64,000 nt of DNA from Oscillospiraceae bacterium (GTDB taxonomy: Bacteria; Bacillota; Clostridia; Oscillospirales; Ruminococcaceae): the NCBI GenBank assembly GCA_021769725.1, contig JAETSI010000014.1:1-64000 (forward strand). The letters are read 5' to 3'. A program made the translations under genes and the position numbers. This document shows positions 61,180-64,000 of the stretch, piece after piece (position 1 is the first letter of the stretch; every line of letters begins with the position of its first letter). The notes below the pieces were generated by a model that was not told the origin of the DNA, did not search any database, and saw only the letters and a program-made list of their open reading frames with translations.

Positions 61180-61998
61180 ATGATGAAAACAACAAAAATC
61201 TGGAGCAGTATGGTAATGGCAGCGGTTCTCGCTATGGGAACGACGACAGCCTGCGGTGAAAATTCGCAGAAAACAGTATCCACAGACGGTTCGACTTCCA
61301 TGGAAAAGGTGATCGGATATCTAAGCGAAGCATATATGGAGAAGAATTCAGATGTGAAGGTTACATACAACCCGACAGGTTCAGGAGCAGGTATTCAGGC
61401 GGTACAGGAGGGACGATGCGACATCGGTCTTGCAAGCCGTAACCTCAAGGATGAGGAAAAAGCTGATCTGAACGAAACAGTCGTAGCCATTGACGGTATT
61501 GCCGTAATCGTCAATCCTGAAAACCCCGTTGCTGATTTAACAGTTGAGCAGATTGCACAAGTCTATATAGGAGAAATTACCAACTGGCAGGAAGTCGGCG
61601 GAGACGATGCTCCCATTGTATGCATCGGTAGAGAAGCTGCATCAGGAACTCGTGACGGCTTTGAATCCATTACAGGAACAGCAGATAACTGCAAATATGC
61701 ACAGGAACTGACATCTACAGGCGATGTAGTACAGACAGTATCTTCAAATCCCAATGCAATCGGATACGCTTCTTTGGCATCAGTTAGCGATAAGGTACAG
61801 ACGATCAGCGTTGAGGGGGTTATGCCGTCTGACAAGACGATTCTCAGCGGCGATTACAAGATTCAGCGCAACTTTGTACTTGTCACAAAAAAGAATGAGG
61901 AACTGACCGGTTCTGCAAAGGATTTCTTTGATTTCTGCATGAGCAGCGAGGCTGACGAGTATATCACAAAGGCAGGTGCAGTTCCCATTGCAAAGTAA
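61180..61998 (+). CDS. pstS: Phosphate-binding lipoprotein PstS
   Basis: The 272-residue protein has a lipoprotein signal ending TTTAC and the phosphate-binding elements STDGSTSMEKVIGYL, NPTGSGAGIQAV and REAASGTRDGFE. It delivers phosphate to the PstCA permease. The start may be the ATG at 61180 or the next codon. It overlaps no gene; pstC follows 37 bp later. Confidence 0.94.
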   Translation: MMKTTKIWSSMVMAAVLAMGTTTACGENSQKTVSTDGSTSMEKVIGYLSEAYMEKNSDVKVTYNPTGSGAGIQAVQEGRCDIGLASRNLKDEEKADLNETVVAIDGIAVIVNPENPVADLTVEQIAQVYIGEITNWQEVGGDDAPIVCIGREAASGTRDGFESITGTADNCKYAQELTSTGDVVQTVSSNPNAIGYASLASVSDKVQTISVEGVMPSDKTILSGDYKIQRNFVLVTKKNEELTGSAKDFFDFCMSSEADEYITKAGAVPIAK

Positions 61999-62035
61999 TA
62001 CATTGAATCTGACGCAGAGGAAAGAAACTGCCGGT

Positions 62036-62911
62036 ATGGGAAAATTGAAAAAAATCTCAGGACTACTTGAAAAATTCATGAATTTAATATTTACCGTATG
62101 CGGATTTGTAGCTGTGGCATTTGTGCTGGTTATAACAATATTTCTTGTCGTTTCGGGAACTCCCGCAATCGGAGAGATCGGTCTGACCGACTTTCTTTTC
62201 GGTACAAAATGGGCTTCCACAGCCGCTGAACCGTCTTATGGAATTCTGCCGTTTATTCTGACGTCTGTATACGGTACGTTCGGAGCGATTCTGATAGGCG
62301 TTCCGCTTGGAATTTTATGTGCGGTATTTCTTGCTAAAATAGCAGGAAAAAGAACGGCATCTGTTGTAAGCGGTGCAGTAAGCCTGATGTCTGGAATTCC
62401 TTCTGTTGTATACGGACTTGTAGGAATGATCATTATTGTTCCTACAGTGCGTGAAGTGTTCGGACTGCCGGACGGTGCAAATCTCTTTTCGGCAATTTTA
62501 GTCCTTGCCGTTATGATATTGCCGTCAGTCATTTCTGTATCGGAAACGGCAATCCGTGCAGTACCGAGGGAGTACGAAGAAGCCTCTTTGGCACTGGGAG
62601 CAACCAAAACCGAAACTATTTTCAAAGTTACTCTTCCGGCGGCAAAAAGCGGAATCCTTGCCTCTGTAGTTCTCGGAATCGGCAGGGCGATCGGCGAGGC
62701 AATGGCAGTCATGATGGTAGCAGGAAACGTTGCCAATATGCCTGAACTTTTCAAAAGCGTCCGCTTCCTTACAACAGCAGTTGCAAGCGAGATGTCCTAT
62801 TCTTCAGGATTGCAGAGACAGGCATTGTTTTCTGTAGCGTTGGTGCTGTTTGTGTTCATTCTGGGTATCAATCTTGTGCTGAATCTAATCGTAAAAAAGA
62901 ATAGGAAGTGA
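62036..62911 (+). CDS. pstC: Phosphate ABC permease PstC
   Basis: This 291-residue membrane protein has six predicted helices and the permease loop YEEASLALGATKTETIFKV with RAIGEAMAV downstream. The ATG at 62036 is chosen because the following residues (GKLKKISGLLEKFMNLIF) match family starts; the frame extends to 61976 inside pstS. Confidence 0.93.
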   Translation: MGKLKKISGLLEKFMNLIFTVCGFVAVAFVLVITIFLVVSGTPAIGEIGLTDFLFGTKWASTAAEPSYGILPFILTSVYGTFGAILIGVPLGILCAVFLAKIAGKRTASVVSGAVSLMSGIPSVVYGLVGMIIIVPTVREVFGLPDGANLFSAILVLAVMILPSVISVSETAIRAVPREYEEASLALGATKTETIFKVTLPAAKSGILASVVLGIGRAIGEAMAVMMVAGNVANMPELFKSVRFLTTAVASEMSYSSGLQRQALFSVALVLFVFILGINLVLNLIVKKNRK

Positions 62912-62915
62912 TGAT

Positions 62916-63776
62916 ATGCATGAAGAAATTTCAAAATACCGAAAAATGAAATGTGCCGTTCTGAACGGTCTTATATGGACGGCAGCCGGTATGATATGTC
63001 TCGCATTATTAGGAATAATTTTATGTATTCTTTTGAAAGGTTTACCCCATATTTCTTTGAGTTTATTGACCTCCAGGCCAAGCCTATTAAATGAAACAAC
63101 GGGAATTCTTCCCAATATCCTGAATACGCTTTACATCATTCTGATGACGCTTGTTATCGTTCTTCCGCTGGGTGTTGGAGCTGCGATTTATCTGAATGAA
63201 TACGCCAAAAACAAAAAAGCAGTTCATCTGATTGAGCTGGCAATCGAAACTCTTGCAGGCATTCCGTCAATTATTTACGGACTTGTGGGAATGCTGATAT
63301 TTGTACAGTTCTGTTCTCTCGGAACAAGCCTGATCGCAGGAGCATTGACGCTTGTTATCATGACTTTGCCCACCATTATCAGGACAACGCAGGAAAGCCT
63401 GAAAACTGTTCCGGACAGTTACCGTGAGGGCGGATTGGCACTTGGTGCAGGAAAATGGTACATGATAAGGACTACTGTTTTGCCGACAGCAGTTGACGGT
63501 ATTGTAACGGGATGTATTTTATCTGTTGGAAGAATTGTCGGAGAAAGTGCGGCACTTCTCTTTACGGCAGGCATGGCAAACGAAGTTTTGGGAATATTTG
63601 AAGCGGTGACTCCCGGAAAAGCAGGTTCAACGCTGACGGTTTCCCTGTATATGTATGCGAAAGAGCGAGGAGATTTCGATACTGCATTTGCAATTGCAGC
63701 TGTATTGCTGATACTTACGCTATTGTTAAATTTATCCGCCAAATTTGCGGCAAAGAAACTGAAGAAAGGACAATGA
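62916..63776 (+). CDS. pstA: Phosphate ABC permease PstA
   Basis: The 286-residue permease has the loop [20 protein letters not shown] and [11 protein letters not shown], pairing with PstC. It starts four bases after pstC with AAGTGATG upstream, and its stop overlaps the pstB start (ATGA). Confidence 0.94.
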   Translation: MHEEISKYRKMKCAVLNGLIWTAAGMICLALLGIILCILLKGLPHISLSLLTSRPSLLNETTGILPNILNTLYIILMTLVIVLPLGVGAAIYLNEYAKNKKAVHLIELAIETLAGIPSIIYGLVGMLIFVQFCSLGTSLIAGALTLVIMTLPTIIRTTQESLKTVPDSYREGGLALGAGKWYMIRTTVLPTAVDGIVTGCILSVGRIVGESAALLFTAGMANEVLGIFEAVTPGKAGSTLTVSLYMYAKERGDFDTAFAIAAVLLILTLLLNLSAKFAAKKLKKGQ

Positions 63777-64000
63777 ACGTGAAAGATACTATTATTGAAG
63801 TCAAAAATATGAATCTCTGGTACGGAGCAAATCATGCTCTGAAAAATATCGACATTGCTCTGCCGGAAAGACAAATTACGGCTTTAATAGGTCCGTCAGG
63901 CTGCGGAAAATCCACATTTCTGAAATCGCTCAACCGCATGAATGACCTTGTTGAGGGCTGTCGTATAGAGGGTGAAATTACTTTTGACGGCGTTGATATT
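63773..64000 (+). CDS. pstB: Phosphate ABC ATPase PstB (partial, cut by window end)
   Basis: The first 76 codons read [18 protein letters not shown] and reach the Walker [10 protein letters not shown] and the PstB-specific LNRMNDL. It energises PstCA transport. The gene continues past the window. The start overlaps the pstA stop. Confidence 0.93.
   Translation, partial: MNVKDTIIEVKNMNLWYGANHALKNIDIALPERQITALIGPSGCGKSTFLKSLNRMNDLVEGCRIEGEITFDGVDI

Noticed and set aside
61976-62035. Upstream start of pstC inside pstS
   Set aside because: The extra 20 residues are encoded within the pstS 3' end and do not resemble PstC; the ATG at 62036 begins at the family-like N-terminus.
1-64000. CRISPR arrays, tRNA or rRNA genes
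   Set aside because: No regularly spaced repeat-spacer pattern, cloverleaf T-loop sequence or rRNA segment was found on reading both strands.

Overview
The window looks like chromosomal DNA of an anaerobic low-to-mid-GC Firmicute, most likely of the Ruminococcaceae/Oscillospiraceae. The evidence is oxygen-sensitive class III ribonucleotide reductase genes, BspA-type leucine-rich repeat proteins, strong AGGAGG-type ribosome binding sites and a Gram-positive style lipoprotein PstS/phosphatase locus. This assignment is inference. No rRNA, tRNA or CRISPR array was seen.

Region 1 (1-21.2 kb, genes on the minus strand) is the early/replication module of a Siphoviridae-like prophage or phage-derived element. 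In transcription order it holds a structured 5' leader, a small protein, a sigma-like HTH protein, DUF2800 and DUF2815 proteins, a family A DNA polymerase interrupted by an intein, a VRR-NUC nuclease, a SNF2 helicase, a PemK-like protein, a primase/D5 helicase, MetK, HNH, NrdD/NrdG and a ParB-methyltransferase. The element is decaying. metK carries an in-frame TGA, the SNF2 gene is frameshifted inside its Walker A motif, and a PP-loop gene is reduced to a fragment. No terminase or structural gene is visible. An ImmA/IrrE-type metallopeptidase gene with a small partner lies upstream on the same strand.

Region 2 (21.7-29.4 kb, plus strand) is a string of tightly packed accessory genes: a CoiA-like zinc/coiled-coil protein, a kinase-like protein, an HhH protein, a CX5R phosphatase, an ASCH-DUF1810 fusion, an S51 peptidase split by an amber codon, a metallophosphoesterase, a DUF6933-pRiA4b protein and a MntA/HepT toxin-antitoxin pair.

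Region 3 (29.4-57.4 kb) is a defence island. It opens with an XRE repressor divergent from a tyrosine recombinase, and the recombinase is flanked by perfect 22-bp inverted repeats, so it may be an invertible switch. A complete type 1 BREX set follows (brxA, brxB, brxC, pglX, pglZ, brxL). Without a break it runs into unusual companions: a zinc-ribbon double CbbX/SpoVK-like AAA+ protein, a BspA-LRR/coiled-coil protein whose C-terminus matches the C-terminus of the local PglZ, a WYL regulator, two more LRR proteins, a tiny membrane peptide, and a DUF2201/VWA plus MoxR pair. I consider this BREX extension the best candidate for an undescribed system.

Region 4 (58.1 kb to the end) is housekeeping phosphate scavenging: a lipoprotein alkaline phosphatase, a YibE/F membrane protein, then pstS-pstC-pstA-pstB (pstB cut by the window edge). 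The phosphatase gene and pstS share a nearly identical 72-bp promoter, probably a Pho-type regulatory site. Terminator hairpins and a transposase remnant separate regions 3 and 4.
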